Source of the DNA: an uncultured Bacteroidales bacterium
GTDB taxonomy: Bacteria; Bacteroidota; Bacteroidia; Bacteroidales; P3
Direction: 5' to 3'
Assembly: GCA_905236405.1 (NCBI GenBank)
Contig: CAJOQB010000133.1
Span: 1-10,644 of the forward strand
DNA: 10,644 nt
Each line of letters starts with the position of its first letter. The first letter of the stretch is position 1. Shown here piece after piece: positions 1 through 7,015 of the stretch. The notes under the pieces are model-generated. The model was given only the letters and a program-made list of their open reading frames with translations, searched no databases and had not been told where the DNA came from. Made by a program: the position numbers and the translations under genes.

Positions 1-12
1 AAAAAAAAGTCG

Positions 13-20
13 TATCTTTG
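13..20 (+). promoter_or_regulatory. Bacteroidota-type promoter -7 box (TATCTTTG)
   Basis: The octamer TATCTTTG fits the Bacteroidota sigma-ABfr -7 consensus TAnnTTTG. The -33 element, expected about 20 nt upstream, would lie outside the window. Transcription would begin near base 26-30 and read into the short ORF at 44/110. The box and its downstream flank closely match the promoter in front of yebC (1520-1537), which supports the call. Confidence 0.7.
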
Positions 21-46
21 CAAATCGAAACAGACGAGAAAAGATG

Positions 47-68
47 TGTTTTCTCATGTCAGAAAACA
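47..68 (+). repeat. Small inverted repeat in the leader of the first ORF
   Basis: TGTTTTCT (47-54) and AGAAAACA (61-68) are perfect reverse complements separated by a 6-nt loop. They lie between the promoter at 13-20 and the likely start codon at 110, so they would form a weak, AT-rich hairpin in the 5' leader. There is no T tract after it, so it is not a terminator. It could be an operator half-site pair, an RNA structure or chance. Confidence 0.4.
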
Positions 69-109
69 AGATGCACAGTAGCATAAGCAACGAAAAAGTT
101 ATAACTTAT

Positions 110-232
110 ATGGCCAAAATAAAAGCACGAGAATGTCAGAACGTTGAATACAAAAGCAGCTGGCACGATGAAAAGGGCATCCTGATTCGCGAGGGCAACA
201 CCAGTGCCGGACATTGGGTACTCATCAAGTAA
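110..232 (+). pseudogene. Short ORF resembling a truncated AlbA_2/Schlafen-type protein
   Basis: From the ATG at 110 this encodes 40 residues; an upstream in-frame ATG at 44 would give 62. The stretch ECQNVEYKSSWHDE matches the N-terminus typical of AlbA_2 (Schlafen-like, 'divergent AAA_4') proteins, which usually read ESQNxEYKxSWRDEYLKWxxGFAN and continue for several hundred residues. Here the homology stops after WHDE, and a short unrelated or rearranged tail (KGILIREGNTSAGHWVLIK) runs to the stop codon. The tail faintly recalls a later segment of the same family (YIRxGxxS), which would fit an internal deletion. I prefer the ATG at 110 because the 44-109 part contains a hairpin and shows no family resemblance. 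A promoter lies upstream, so the remnant may be transcribed. The match is made by eye. The alternative is a genuine small protein of unknown function. Confidence 0.45.
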
Positions 233-300
233 AAAGATTGTTTACCTAATTGGAAAATGTAAATAAGGAAATCTGTTAGTATTTGAAACATTGACAACAA

Positions 301-1509
301 ATGATAAAGAAAGGGAATGAACTGAAACCGCATATCGGCATCTTTGGCCGCAGAAACAACGGCAAGAGCTCGCTGGTGAACTACCTCACCGAACAACAGA
401 CGGCTATCGTGTCGGCAACAGCAGGCACCACCACCGACCCCGTGAAGAAAAGCATGGAACTGCTGGGGGTAGGGCCCGTAGTATGGGTAGACACCGCTGG
501 CATTGACGACGAAGGGGCGTTGGGTCAGATGCGTGTCGACAAAAGTCTGGATATGCTGCCTCAATGCGACCTGGCGCTGGTGCTCTTCGCCCACAACCAG
601 TTTGGCAGCTATGAGGAGGCGCTGCTGCAAAAATGCCAGGAGCAGAAGGTGCCTTTCCTGCTTATCTATTCACAGATGGATGTCACCACCCCCGACTCAC
701 AACTGATTGAAAGAATAGAAAAGCAATACGACTGCAAGGTATTCTGCCTGAGCGTCAACGATGCCTCGTTGCGTGAACCGCTCACGCAACTGATACGGGA
801 GACGCTGCCCGAAGGGAGCTACCGTCACCGTAGCCTGTTAGGCGATGTGGTGTCGAAAGGGGATGTGGTGGTGATGGTGGCACCTATCGACTCGGCGGCA
901 CCCGAAGGGCGACTGATACTGCCGCAGGTGCAGGTGCTTCGCGACCTGCTCGACCATCACGCTCAGGCGGTGGTGTGCCAACCCGACGAGCTGGCACAAA
1001 CCCTCAACAGCCTGAAAGAGCCGCCCCGTCTGGTGATTACCGACAGCCAGGCATTCTCCAAGGTCAACGCCATCGTCCCCCCATCGGTGATGCTCACCTC
1101 GTTCAGCGTCGTGCTGGCTCGTGCCAAAGGGCTGTTCGACGACTATGTGAAAGGGACGCCCACTATCGACTCGCTGCAGGACGGCGACCGTGTGGCGTTG
1201 CTCGAATCGTGCACGCACAACGTCACTTGCGAGGACATCGGTCGAGTGAAACTGCCCAAGCTGTTGCAACAAAAGACCGGCAAGCGACTTCTCTTCGACG
1301 TGGTGGCGGGATTGGGCAACCTCCCCCACCCTGTGTGCGAATACCGTTTGGTGATACAATGCGGCGGATGCGTGGTGACGCCCAAACAGCTGGCTTCGAG
1401 GCTGGCACCTGCTATCGCCGCAGGCGTCCCCGTATCGAACTACGGACTAACTCTGGCCTATCTCAACGGCATCTTCCACCGCTCAATGGAGGTCTTTGCA
1501 GGCAACTAA
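301..1509 (+). CDS. hydF: [FeFe]-hydrogenase H-cluster maturation GTPase HydF
   Basis: HydF is the scaffold and GTPase that assembles the 2Fe subcluster made by the radical-SAM enzymes HydE and HydG and passes it to apo-HydA in the cytoplasm. The 402-residue length is normal. The N-terminal TrmE/Era-like GTPase domain (about 1-170) has the P-loop GRRNNGKS (G16-S23), switch I AGTTTD (41-46) and DTAG (64-67). The dimerization and Fe-S domains follow. The cluster motif appears as C304-T-H306, then 46 residues, then QCGGC (353-357). Two departures from consensus are visible. The G4 site reads SQMD (124-127) rather than NKxD, and Gln353 stands where most HydF proteins have His in HCxxC. Neither change disrupts the reading frame. 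No hydE, hydG or hydA is in the window, so the partners must be encoded elsewhere. The leader (233-300) is AT-rich with no Shine-Dalgarno; a weak TAGTATTTG at 277-285 is the only promoter-like element. Confidence 0.95.
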   Translation: MIKKGNELKPHIGIFGRRNNGKSSLVNYLTEQQTAIVSATAGTTTDPVKKSMELLGVGPVVWVDTAGIDDEGALGQMRVDKSLDMLPQCDLALVLFAHNQFGSYEEALLQKCQEQKVPFLLIYSQMDVTTPDSQLIERIEKQYDCKVFCLSVNDASLREPLTQLIRETLPEGSYRHRSLLGDVVSKGDVVVMVAPIDSAAPEGRLILPQVQVLRDLLDHHAQAVVCQPDELAQTLNSLKEPPRLVITDSQAFSKVNAIVPPSVMLTSFSVVLARAKGLFDDYVKGTPTIDSLQDGDRVALLESCTHNVTCEDIGRVKLPKLLQQKTGKRLLFDVVAGLGNLPHPVCEYRLVIQCGGCVVTPKQLASRLAPAIAAGVPVSNYGLTLAYLNGIFHRSMEVFAGN

Positions 1510-1528
1510 CAGAAAAGTTGTATCTTTG
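1495..1528 (+). promoter_or_regulatory. Promoter for yebC: TTTG -33 and TATCTTTG -7
   Basis: TTTG at 1495-1498 and TATCTTTG at 1521-1528 match the Bacteroidota TTTG / TAnnTTTG consensus. The 22-nt spacing is slightly longer than the usual 19-21. The -33 box lies within the last codons of hydF, so yebC has its own start site (expected near 1535) even though hydF ends only 75 nt upstream. The 5' untranslated leader would be about 50 nt and AT-rich. Confidence 0.75.
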
Positions 1529-1584
1529 CAATTCGGAAAAGGAGAATATTATCATATAATCATCAATATAAAAGCAAGTTATCT

Positions 1585-2295
1585 ATGGGAAGAGCGTTTG
1601 AATACCGTAAAGCTCGCAAACTGAAACGGTGGGGCAACATGGCCCGCACCTTTACTCGTATCGGTAAAGAAATCGAAATTGCCGTCAAAGCCGGCGGCCC
1701 CGACCCCGACAACAACATCCGTCTGCGTCTGCTGATGCAGACAGCCAAGACGGAAAACATGCCGAAGGACAATGTGGAACGTGCCATCAAACGTGCTGTA
1801 TCGAAAGACACTTCCGACTACAAGGAAGTGACCTACGACGGCAAAGGGCCTCACGGTGTAGTGGTGGTGGTCGAGACGCTGACCAACAACACCACCCGTA
1901 CCGCCGCCAACCTGCGTGCCGCTTTTGTCCGCGGCAAAGGCGAGTTGGGCACCACTGGCATGAACGACTTTATGTTCGAACGCAAATGTAGCTTCGTGGT
2001 GGCTTGGAACGACAGCATCGATATGGACGAGCTGGAGCTGGAACTGATTGACTGCGACATCGACGAGGTATTCCGCGACGAGGACGATATCATGATTTAC
2101 GCCGACTTCAAGAACTACGGTGCCATCCAGAAGTACTTGGACGAAAAGGGATTGGAGATCAAATCGTTCAAGTTCGAGCGTATTCCCGTCACCATGCGCG
2201 AACTGAGTCCCGAAGAACAAGAGGACGTCAACGCCTTGATTGAACGCTTGGAGAACGACGAGGATGTGGTCAATGTGTTCCACAACATGGCCTAA
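1585..2295 (+). CDS. yebC: YebC/PmpR/TACO1-family protein
   Basis: This cytoplasmic protein of 236 residues belongs to the YebC/TACO1 family. Members were long called transcriptional regulators; more recent work links them to translation, relieving ribosome stalling at proline-rich stretches. The opening MGRAFEYRKARKLKRWGNMA is the Bacteroidota form of the family N-terminus (MAGHSKWxNIKxRK in enterobacteria). The KAGGPDPDNN and the MPKDNVERAIKRA segments are family hallmarks, followed by YDGKGPHGVVVVVETLTNN and NLRAAF near the middle. I chose the ATG at 1585 over the in-frame ATG at 1639 (MARTFTR) because the conserved N-terminus lies between them. It has its own promoter at 1495-1528 and is followed after 2 nt by the DUF1294 gene, so the two are probably cotranscribed. 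The C-terminal half is strongly acidic, as is usual in this family. Confidence 0.96.
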   Translation: MGRAFEYRKARKLKRWGNMARTFTRIGKEIEIAVKAGGPDPDNNIRLRLLMQTAKTENMPKDNVERAIKRAVSKDTSDYKEVTYDGKGPHGVVVVVETLTNNTTRTAANLRAAFVRGKGELGTTGMNDFMFERKCSFVVAWNDSIDMDELELELIDCDIDEVFRDEDDIMIYADFKNYGAIQKYLDEKGLEIKSFKFERIPVTMRELSPEEQEDVNALIERLENDEDVVNVFHNMA

Positions 2296-2297
2296 AC

Positions 2298-2588
2298 ATG
2301 TTTGCCATCCCTCGCAACACCGTCTTTCTCTATCTTGTCATCATCGGCATCGTGGACGCAATGGTGTTTGCTTACGACAAACACTGTGCCCGCAAGGAAT
2401 CACGACGCATCCCCGAACGACTGTTGCATCTGTTGGAACTCTTAGGCGGCGTCTTTCTGATAGTGCCGCTGATGTATATCCTCCGTCACAAGAACCGCAA
2501 ATTCAAGTACTACGCTGTCACTTATCTAATTCTGCTACTATGGGTTGCATTGCTCTACCTGATGAACGGACATTCTCTGATGCAATAA
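2298..2588 (+). CDS. DUF1294 family small membrane protein
   Basis: The 96-residue protein has three predicted hydrophobic helices (about 8-26, 44-62 and 72-90). It carries the DUF1294 signature in order: DK (27-28), RIPE (37-40), GG (50-51) and RHKNRK (63-68), the last matching the family's RHKTxK. No function is established for the family. In other bacteria the domain also occurs fused to a cold-shock domain, which is absent here. The start codon lies 2 nt after the yebC stop, so translation is likely coupled and the gene shares the yebC promoter. The next gene begins 58 nt downstream. Confidence 0.88.
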   Translation: MFAIPRNTVFLYLVIIGIVDAMVFAYDKHCARKESRRIPERLLHLLELLGGVFLIVPLMYILRHKNRKFKYYAVTYLILLLWVALLYLMNGHSLMQ

Positions 2589-2646
2589 AAAAACTCGAAC
2601 ATCGTTATTCTCACTATACTTTAAAAAGAATACATAATCATTTGCA

Positions 2647-4131
2647 ATGAAGAAAACATTTCTTTTGTTAGGTGTGCTGCTGACGCTGAGCGTCGCCTCG
2701 ATGGCACAGGCTTACAAGATCGGTTTCTCATCCCCCTCGATTACAGCCAACGACAAATACTACCTTGGGCAGCATTTCCGCGACAAGTACATCATCGTCG
2801 ACAGTGCTGTCGCCGAAGCAAAAACGTTGACTTTCCAAGGCAAGCAAAAAATGAACAGAGGCATCTACGCCCTGTTGAACGCCAAGAAAGAGCAACAGTT
2901 TGACTTTATTGTCGACGACAGCCAGAAGTTCACTATCTCGTTCGACGAGAAGCATTCCGCCCCCAGCATGAAAGCCACCGGGTCAAAGAATTGCCAGATG
3001 ATGTTCGACTATATGGCCAAACTGGATTACGGTAACACCAAAGCCAAAGAGATTCAGGAACTGGCGAAGACCAACAAGGAACAATCCGACGCTCAGATGA
3101 AGGGGTTGCAGGAAGAGATGAACACTTTCCTTGACGCTTTCAGAAGCAGCAGCGCCAACACCCTCTTCGGCCAAATCATGAGCAACACCGAGCGGGTCAA
3201 AGTGCCCGAGGCCATCCCCGAAGGAAGCAGCGAGACCAATCTCCAGAACTGGCAGGCCATCTACTACCGCACCCACTATTGGGACAATGTGAACCTGAAA
3301 GACCACAGCCTGATATACACTCCCCAGCTGTTCGAGAAGATGAATCTCTATTTCTTCGGAGTGCTGTACTATCAGGATGCCGACACCATCACCAAGTATG
3401 CCTACAATGTACTCGACAAAGTGGTGGACGACAGCACCATGCTGCGTTATTTCCTCGACTTTATCGTCCCCAAGTATGAACACGCCACCAAGAACATCGG
3501 ATGGGACCAAGTGTTTGTCAACCTGACGGAGCACTACTACCTGAGCGGCAAATGTCCTTGGTCGAGCGAAGCCGACCGCTACAGCCGTTACAACACCGTA
3601 GAATACCTCAAACCTTCGCTCATCGGTCACTTCGGCACCGAGCTACTGATGGCCGACAGCAATCAATCCAACAACCCCGATGACTGGATTTCGTCGCACT
3701 ATTTCCCCGAGCGTTATGTCATTCTCTGGTTCTGGGATCCCGACTGCAGCCACTGCAAGACACAGAGCGAGGAACTGAAACAGCTGTACAACCAGATGAC
3801 CAAAGAGGGCAATCGTCGCTTCGAGGTCTACGCCATCGGCTATGAGGCCGATGTAAACAAATGGAAACGCACGTTCCGCGAGCGCAACTATCCCTTTGTC
3901 AACGTCGGTGGGTCGAATGTAAACGTCGACTACCAAGCCGCCTACAACGTCCACAGCGCCCCCACGATGATTATCCTCGACTGCGACCGCGAAATCATCC
4001 TCAACAAGTCCATCCAATCGACTTCCATCATCCCCTTCCTCGACCAATACGAGAAACAGCACCCCGAAAAGGCCACCAAAGTGACCAAATGGATGCGCCC
4101 CAGCAAATACTATCAGAACAAACAGCATTAA
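2647..4131 (+). CDS. Secreted thioredoxin-fold protein, DUF5106-type
   Basis: The 494-residue protein starts with a clear Sec signal peptide (MKK, a hydrophobic core at about 4-17, then SMAQA with likely cleavage after residue 22). There is no lipobox Cys, so it should be soluble in the periplasm. The middle region (about 23-330) resembles the helical N-terminal and DUF5106 regions found in Bacteroidota TlpA-like proteins. The C-terminal part (about 335-480) is a thioredoxin fold with the redox pair C367-S-H-C370 in the context FWDPDCSHCK and the cis-proline at P439 (APTM). A CSHC active site suits a thiol-disulfide oxidoreductase, perhaps in envelope protein folding or redox repair; the substrate is unknown. 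It precedes tpiA by 33 nt, probably in the same transcript. No strong TAnnTTTG box is visible in the 58-nt gap before it, so it may be read from the yebC promoter. Confidence 0.85.
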   Translation: MKKTFLLLGVLLTLSVASMAQAYKIGFSSPSITANDKYYLGQHFRDKYIIVDSAVAEAKTLTFQGKQKMNRGIYALLNAKKEQQFDFIVDDSQKFTISFDEKHSAPSMKATGSKNCQMMFDYMAKLDYGNTKAKEIQELAKTNKEQSDAQMKGLQEEMNTFLDAFRSSSANTLFGQIMSNTERVKVPEAIPEGSSETNLQNWQAIYYRTHYWDNVNLKDHSLIYTPQLFEKMNLYFFGVLYYQDADTITKYAYNVLDKVVDDSTMLRYFLDFIVPKYEHATKNIGWDQVFVNLTEHYYLSGKCPWSSEADRYSRYNTVEYLKPSLIGHFGTELLMADSNQSNNPDDWISSHYFPERYVILWFWDPDCSHCKTQSEELKQLYNQMTKEGNRRFEVYAIGYEADVNKWKRTFRERNYPFVNVGGSNVNVDYQAAYNVHSAPTMIILDCDREIILNKSIQSTSIIPFLDQYEKQHPEKATKVTKWMRPSKYYQNKQH

Positions 4132-4164
4132 CAAGACAATACAAACCCCTTAAAACATTAAGAC

Positions 4165-4923
4165 ATGAGAAAACATATTGTTGCAGGCAACTGGAAAATG
4201 AACAAGAACTTCAGCGAGGCCGACGACCTTATCAACCAACTGGTAGAGAAGCTGGAGAGTACCGATTTGGGCGACACCCAACTGATTATCTGCCCGCCGG
4301 CTCTGTACATCGAACTGGCCAGCGACCAGTCGGACGAGTCCTACTTCATGGTGGGTGCCCAGGATGTCAGCGAACACGACAACGGTGCCTACACAGGCGA
4401 GATCTCGGCTGACATGCTCGAGAACATGGCCATCGACTACTGCATCGTGGGTCACAGCGAGCGTCGCGCCTATCACCACGAGACCGACGAGCAGATTGCC
4501 CGCAAAGTGGACCAACTACTGAAACACGACCTCCGTCCTATCGTTTGCTGTGGCGAAGTGTTGGAAGAACGCGAAGCCAACAAACAGTTCGAGGTGGTGA
4601 AACGCCAGATTGTCGACGGTCTGTTCCACCTGACAGCCGAACAGTTTGCCGACATCGTCATCGCCTATGAACCCGTATGGGCTATCGGCACAGGCAAGAC
4701 CGCCACTCCCGAACAGGCACAAGAGATGCATGCCTACATCCGCAGCCTGATTGCCGAGAAATACGGTGCCGAGGTAGCCGACAACACCAGCATCCTCTAC
4801 GGTGGCAGCTGCAAGCCCAGCAACGCCAAAGAGCTCTTCGCCAATCCCGATGTCGACGGCGGCCTTATCGGTGGAGCATCGCTCAAAGCCGATGACTTCC
4901 TGGCCATTGCACAGAGCTTCTAA
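4165..4923 (+). CDS. tpiA: Triosephosphate isomerase
   Basis: TpiA interconverts dihydroxyacetone phosphate and glyceraldehyde-3-phosphate in glycolysis and gluconeogenesis in the cytoplasm. The 252-residue length is standard for this TIM barrel. All key residues are visible: N9 and K11 in AGNWKMN, the electrophile H97 in IVGHSERR (94-101), the catalytic base E169 in AYEPVWAIGTGKTAT (167-181, including flexible loop 6), and the phosphate-gripping YGGS (212-215) and GLIGGASL (233-240). The enzyme should be active. The ATG at 4165 is fixed by the conserved N-terminus. There is no Shine-Dalgarno, as is usual in this phylum. A strong hairpin 23 nt after the stop ends the transcript. Placement behind a thioredoxin-fold gene has no evident metabolic logic. 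Confidence 0.98.
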   Translation: MRKHIVAGNWKMNKNFSEADDLINQLVEKLESTDLGDTQLIICPPALYIELASDQSDESYFMVGAQDVSEHDNGAYTGEISADMLENMAIDYCIVGHSERRAYHHETDEQIARKVDQLLKHDLRPIVCCGEVLEEREANKQFEVVKRQIVDGLFHLTAEQFADIVIAYEPVWAIGTGKTATPEQAQEMHAYIRSLIAEKYGAEVADNTSILYGGSCKPSNAKELFANPDVDGGLIGGASLKADDFLAIAQSF

Positions 4924-4946
4924 TATTTCATTAATACCCCGATTGT

Positions 4947-4979
4947 AAAGACTACCCAGCCATCTGTTGGGTAGTCTTT
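4947..4979 (+). terminator. Hairpin terminator after tpiA
   Basis: AAAGACTACCCA (4947-4958) and TGGGTAGTCTTT (4968-4979) form a perfect 12-bp stem around a 9-nt loop. The T run is short (TTT then C), but the left arm begins with AAA, so the structure could end transcripts from either direction. It separates the yebC-to-tpiA block from the envelope cluster that starts at 5001. Confidence 0.85.
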
Positions 4980-5000
4980 CATAAATAAAAACACTTCATC

Positions 5001-5780
5001 ATGGAAACCATCGACCCTAAAGAAAACGATTTGGAACAAGAGACTGTCCAACCCACCTCTCAAGAAGCAAAACGCTGGAGCAAATCCACCTCGCGACTCA
5101 GCATGGGCATTGCCTTTGCCTCTATCTTGTTGGTGCTATACAGCGGACTGATGTTCATCGACTTCAAAAGCACACCTTGGCTGTATGTGGGTTATATCCT
5201 TCTGGCCATCGTGCTCGCGTTTTTCTGCATCAGCAACTACCTGAAGGGGTTGTCTCGTTTCACCGCCGTCTTTGAGGCAGGCGGCAAACGGTCGTTGTTC
5301 ATCCTTCGATGGAGTTTCTTAGCAGCCGTCGCAGGCGTCATCCTGCAGATATTCCTCATCTACAAGATGCCGTCGCACGAGGTGCTTCCCATGCAGGAAG
5401 TGGTGGGCGATGTACCCAAAGTCCCCGTCAACTGGAACCTTATCTGGGCAGGCAACGCCCTTTACGTCGTCAGTGCCATTATTGCCGTTGTAGGCTTCCT
5501 GTCGCTGTCCACTAGCAAAGGCCTCCACGACGACGGTCGCAAAGGGGCGCTCAATCTGGCATGGGTCTCCATCCTGCTCACCCTCTGTGCCGTCTTCCTC
5601 TCTTTTGCTCTCACCTCCACCACCTTCGTCAAAGTCATCAGCACCATAGTGACACTCGTCGCCACCTATTTCTATTATCACAACTGGAAACGGGTCATCT
5701 ACCGCTCCTTTGAAGAGGAGACCACGGCTGTCACCGACAACACCACCACTCCTCAACAGGAAAAAACGACAGCCGAATAA
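5001..5780 (+). CDS. Six-helix inner-membrane protein of unknown function
   Basis: I do not recognise the family. The 259 residues show a hydrophilic, acidic N-terminus (1-30), then six likely transmembrane helices at about 34-53, 60-78, 98-121, 147-170, 185-205 and 207-226. The tail (about 230-259) is polar and rich in Thr and Glu. The longest loop (about 122-146, between helices 3 and 4) contains MPSHEVLPMQEVVGDVPKVP. There is no signal peptide, catalytic motif or nucleotide-binding site. The gene starts 21 nt after the terminator hairpin and has no clear TAnnTTTG box, so its promoter is unclear. It ends 6 nt before the permease gene, which suggests cotranscription and perhaps a shared membrane role. 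It could be a subunit or accessory of the permease, but nothing in the sequence proves that. Confidence 0.85.
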   Translation: METIDPKENDLEQETVQPTSQEAKRWSKSTSRLSMGIAFASILLVLYSGLMFIDFKSTPWLYVGYILLAIVLAFFCISNYLKGLSRFTAVFEAGGKRSLFILRWSFLAAVAGVILQIFLIYKMPSHEVLPMQEVVGDVPKVPVNWNLIWAGNALYVVSAIIAVVGFLSLSTSKGLHDDGRKGALNLAWVSILLTLCAVFLSFALTSTTFVKVISTIVTLVATYFYYHNWKRVIYRSFEEETTAVTDNTTTPQQEKTTAE

Positions 5781-5786
5781 GTGACT

Positions 5787-7007
5787 ATGTCGTTCGAATC
5801 GCTCATTGCCAAACGATTTCTCCACAAGGAGGCAGGCAGCTTCTCCAGTTCGTTAGTGAAGATTGCTGTTGTCACCATTGCCCTCAGCGTCACGGTGATG
5901 ATAATGTCGATGGCCATCTTGCGAGGATTCCAACACGAGATACAGCAAAAGGTGGTCGGCTTCGGGTCGCACGTAGTCGTCAAAAGCCAATATCTCGGCA
6001 ACCAATATGTCGCCGACCCCATCAGCAACCACCGCGACGAAGTGGAACGCATCCAACAGATTGAGGGGGTGCAACACCTTCAGTTCTTTGCCGAAAAGGG
6101 TGGAATGCTGAAGACCGACGACCAGATACACGGCATCATCTTCAAAGGCATCGACAAGGGTTTCGACACAACTTTCTTTGCACAAAACCTTACCGAAGGA
6201 CGCCTGTTCAGTTTCAACGACAGCACAGCTTCCAACGAAATCATCGTCTCGTCGACCATCGCCGCCAAGATGGGGCTCTCCCTCGGCGACAAGGCCCGCA
6301 CCTATTTCTGGCAAGGAAACAACTATAGGGCTCGTGCCTTCAAAGTGGTGGGTATTTACAACACCGACCTCAGCGAGTTCGACGAGCACTATATGGTAGG
6401 CGATTTGAGACAGGTGCAGAAACTCAACGAATGGGGCGACACTCTGGTGGCCGGATATGAGATACTTGTCGACGACTTCAAAAACCTCGACGCCATATGT
6501 GAATCCATCACCGCTGTGCTGGGATTCGACCTTACGGCGGTCAGCATCGTCGAGCAGAACCCGTCGCTTTTTGCCTGGCTCGATCTGCTGAACAACAACA
6601 TCGTCTTCATCCTTCTCGTTATGGCCATCGTATGTATGGTGGCGGTCATCTCGGCTTTCCTCATCATGATTTTCGAGAAGACCTCGATGATAGGTGTGCT
6701 GAAAACACTTGGTGCCAACAACCGAAGCATCAAAGAGATATTCCTGCGAAAGTCGCTCACCATCATCGGTCGCGGCCTTCTGATAGGCAACATCCTCGCG
6801 CTGTTGCTTTGTTGGCTGCAAAGACAGTTCCATATCATCAAACTCGACAGCGAGAGCTATTCCATGAATTTTGTCCCCATCGACCTGAACATCTGGTATT
6901 TTGTAGCCATCAGCGCAGGCACTCTTCTCTGCTGTCTCATTGCGTTGCTGGTACCCACCACGTTTATCTCCAAGATTGATCCTGCCAAGAGCATCCGAGT
7001 AGAATAG
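5787..7007 (+). CDS. LolC/LolE-like ABC transporter permease (FtsX family)
   Basis: The 406-residue protein has the LolC/E layout: a first helix (about 24-46, preceded by IAKRFLHKEAG), a large periplasmic MacB-type domain (about 50-265) and three C-terminal helices (about 269-298, 324-345 and 368-393). The coupling segment FEKTSMIGVLKTLGANNRSIKEIF (about 297-320) is the classic FtsX/LolE signature, matching EK...IGILKALGA. In Gram-negative bacteria this family works with a LolD ATPase to extract lipoproteins from the inner membrane for delivery to LolA. No ATPase is encoded nearby, so it must use one from elsewhere. An in-frame GTG at 5781 would add two residues (M-T); I prefer the ATG at 5787 because family members start directly with a short segment before xAKRxL. 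The gene lies 6 nt after the six-helix protein and 8 nt before the histidine kinase. It may be the general Lol permease or a specialised paralogue. Confidence 0.9.
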   Translation: MSFESLIAKRFLHKEAGSFSSSLVKIAVVTIALSVTVMIMSMAILRGFQHEIQQKVVGFGSHVVVKSQYLGNQYVADPISNHRDEVERIQQIEGVQHLQFFAEKGGMLKTDDQIHGIIFKGIDKGFDTTFFAQNLTEGRLFSFNDSTASNEIIVSSTIAAKMGLSLGDKARTYFWQGNNYRARAFKVVGIYNTDLSEFDEHYMVGDLRQVQKLNEWGDTLVAGYEILVDDFKNLDAICESITAVLGFDLTAVSIVEQNPSLFAWLDLLNNNIVFILLVMAIVCMVAVISAFLIMIFEKTSMIGVLKTLGANNRSIKEIFLRKSLTIIGRGLLIGNILALLLCWLQRQFHIIKLDSESYSMNFVPIDLNIWYFVAISAGTLLCCLIALLVPTTFISKIDPAKSIRVE

Positions 7008-7015
7008 TCACATCC

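Noticed and set aside
1579..2283. 234-codon open frame on the minus strand opposite yebC
   Set aside because: It mirrors the yebC codon pattern, the product has no recognisable domain, and yebC is certain on the plus strand.
2589..2646. Possible promoter or terminator between the DUF1294 gene and the thioredoxin-fold gene
   Set aside because: The gap is AT-rich, but I found neither a TAnnTTTG box at suitable spacing nor a hairpin longer than 5 bp.
2983..3630. 215-codon open frame on the minus strand opposite the thioredoxin-fold gene
   Set aside because: It is an antisense shadow with no domain, and the plus-strand gene is well supported.
5781..5786. GTG at 5781 as the start of the LolC/E-like permease
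   Set aside because: It would only add Met-Thr directly after the preceding stop codon; the ATG at 5787 gives a natural N-terminus for the family.
5853..6833. 326-codon open frame on the minus strand opposite the LolC/E-like permease
   Set aside because: The product is rich in His, Asp and Val in the manner of an antisense reading of a codon-biased gene, and no domain or promoter supports it.
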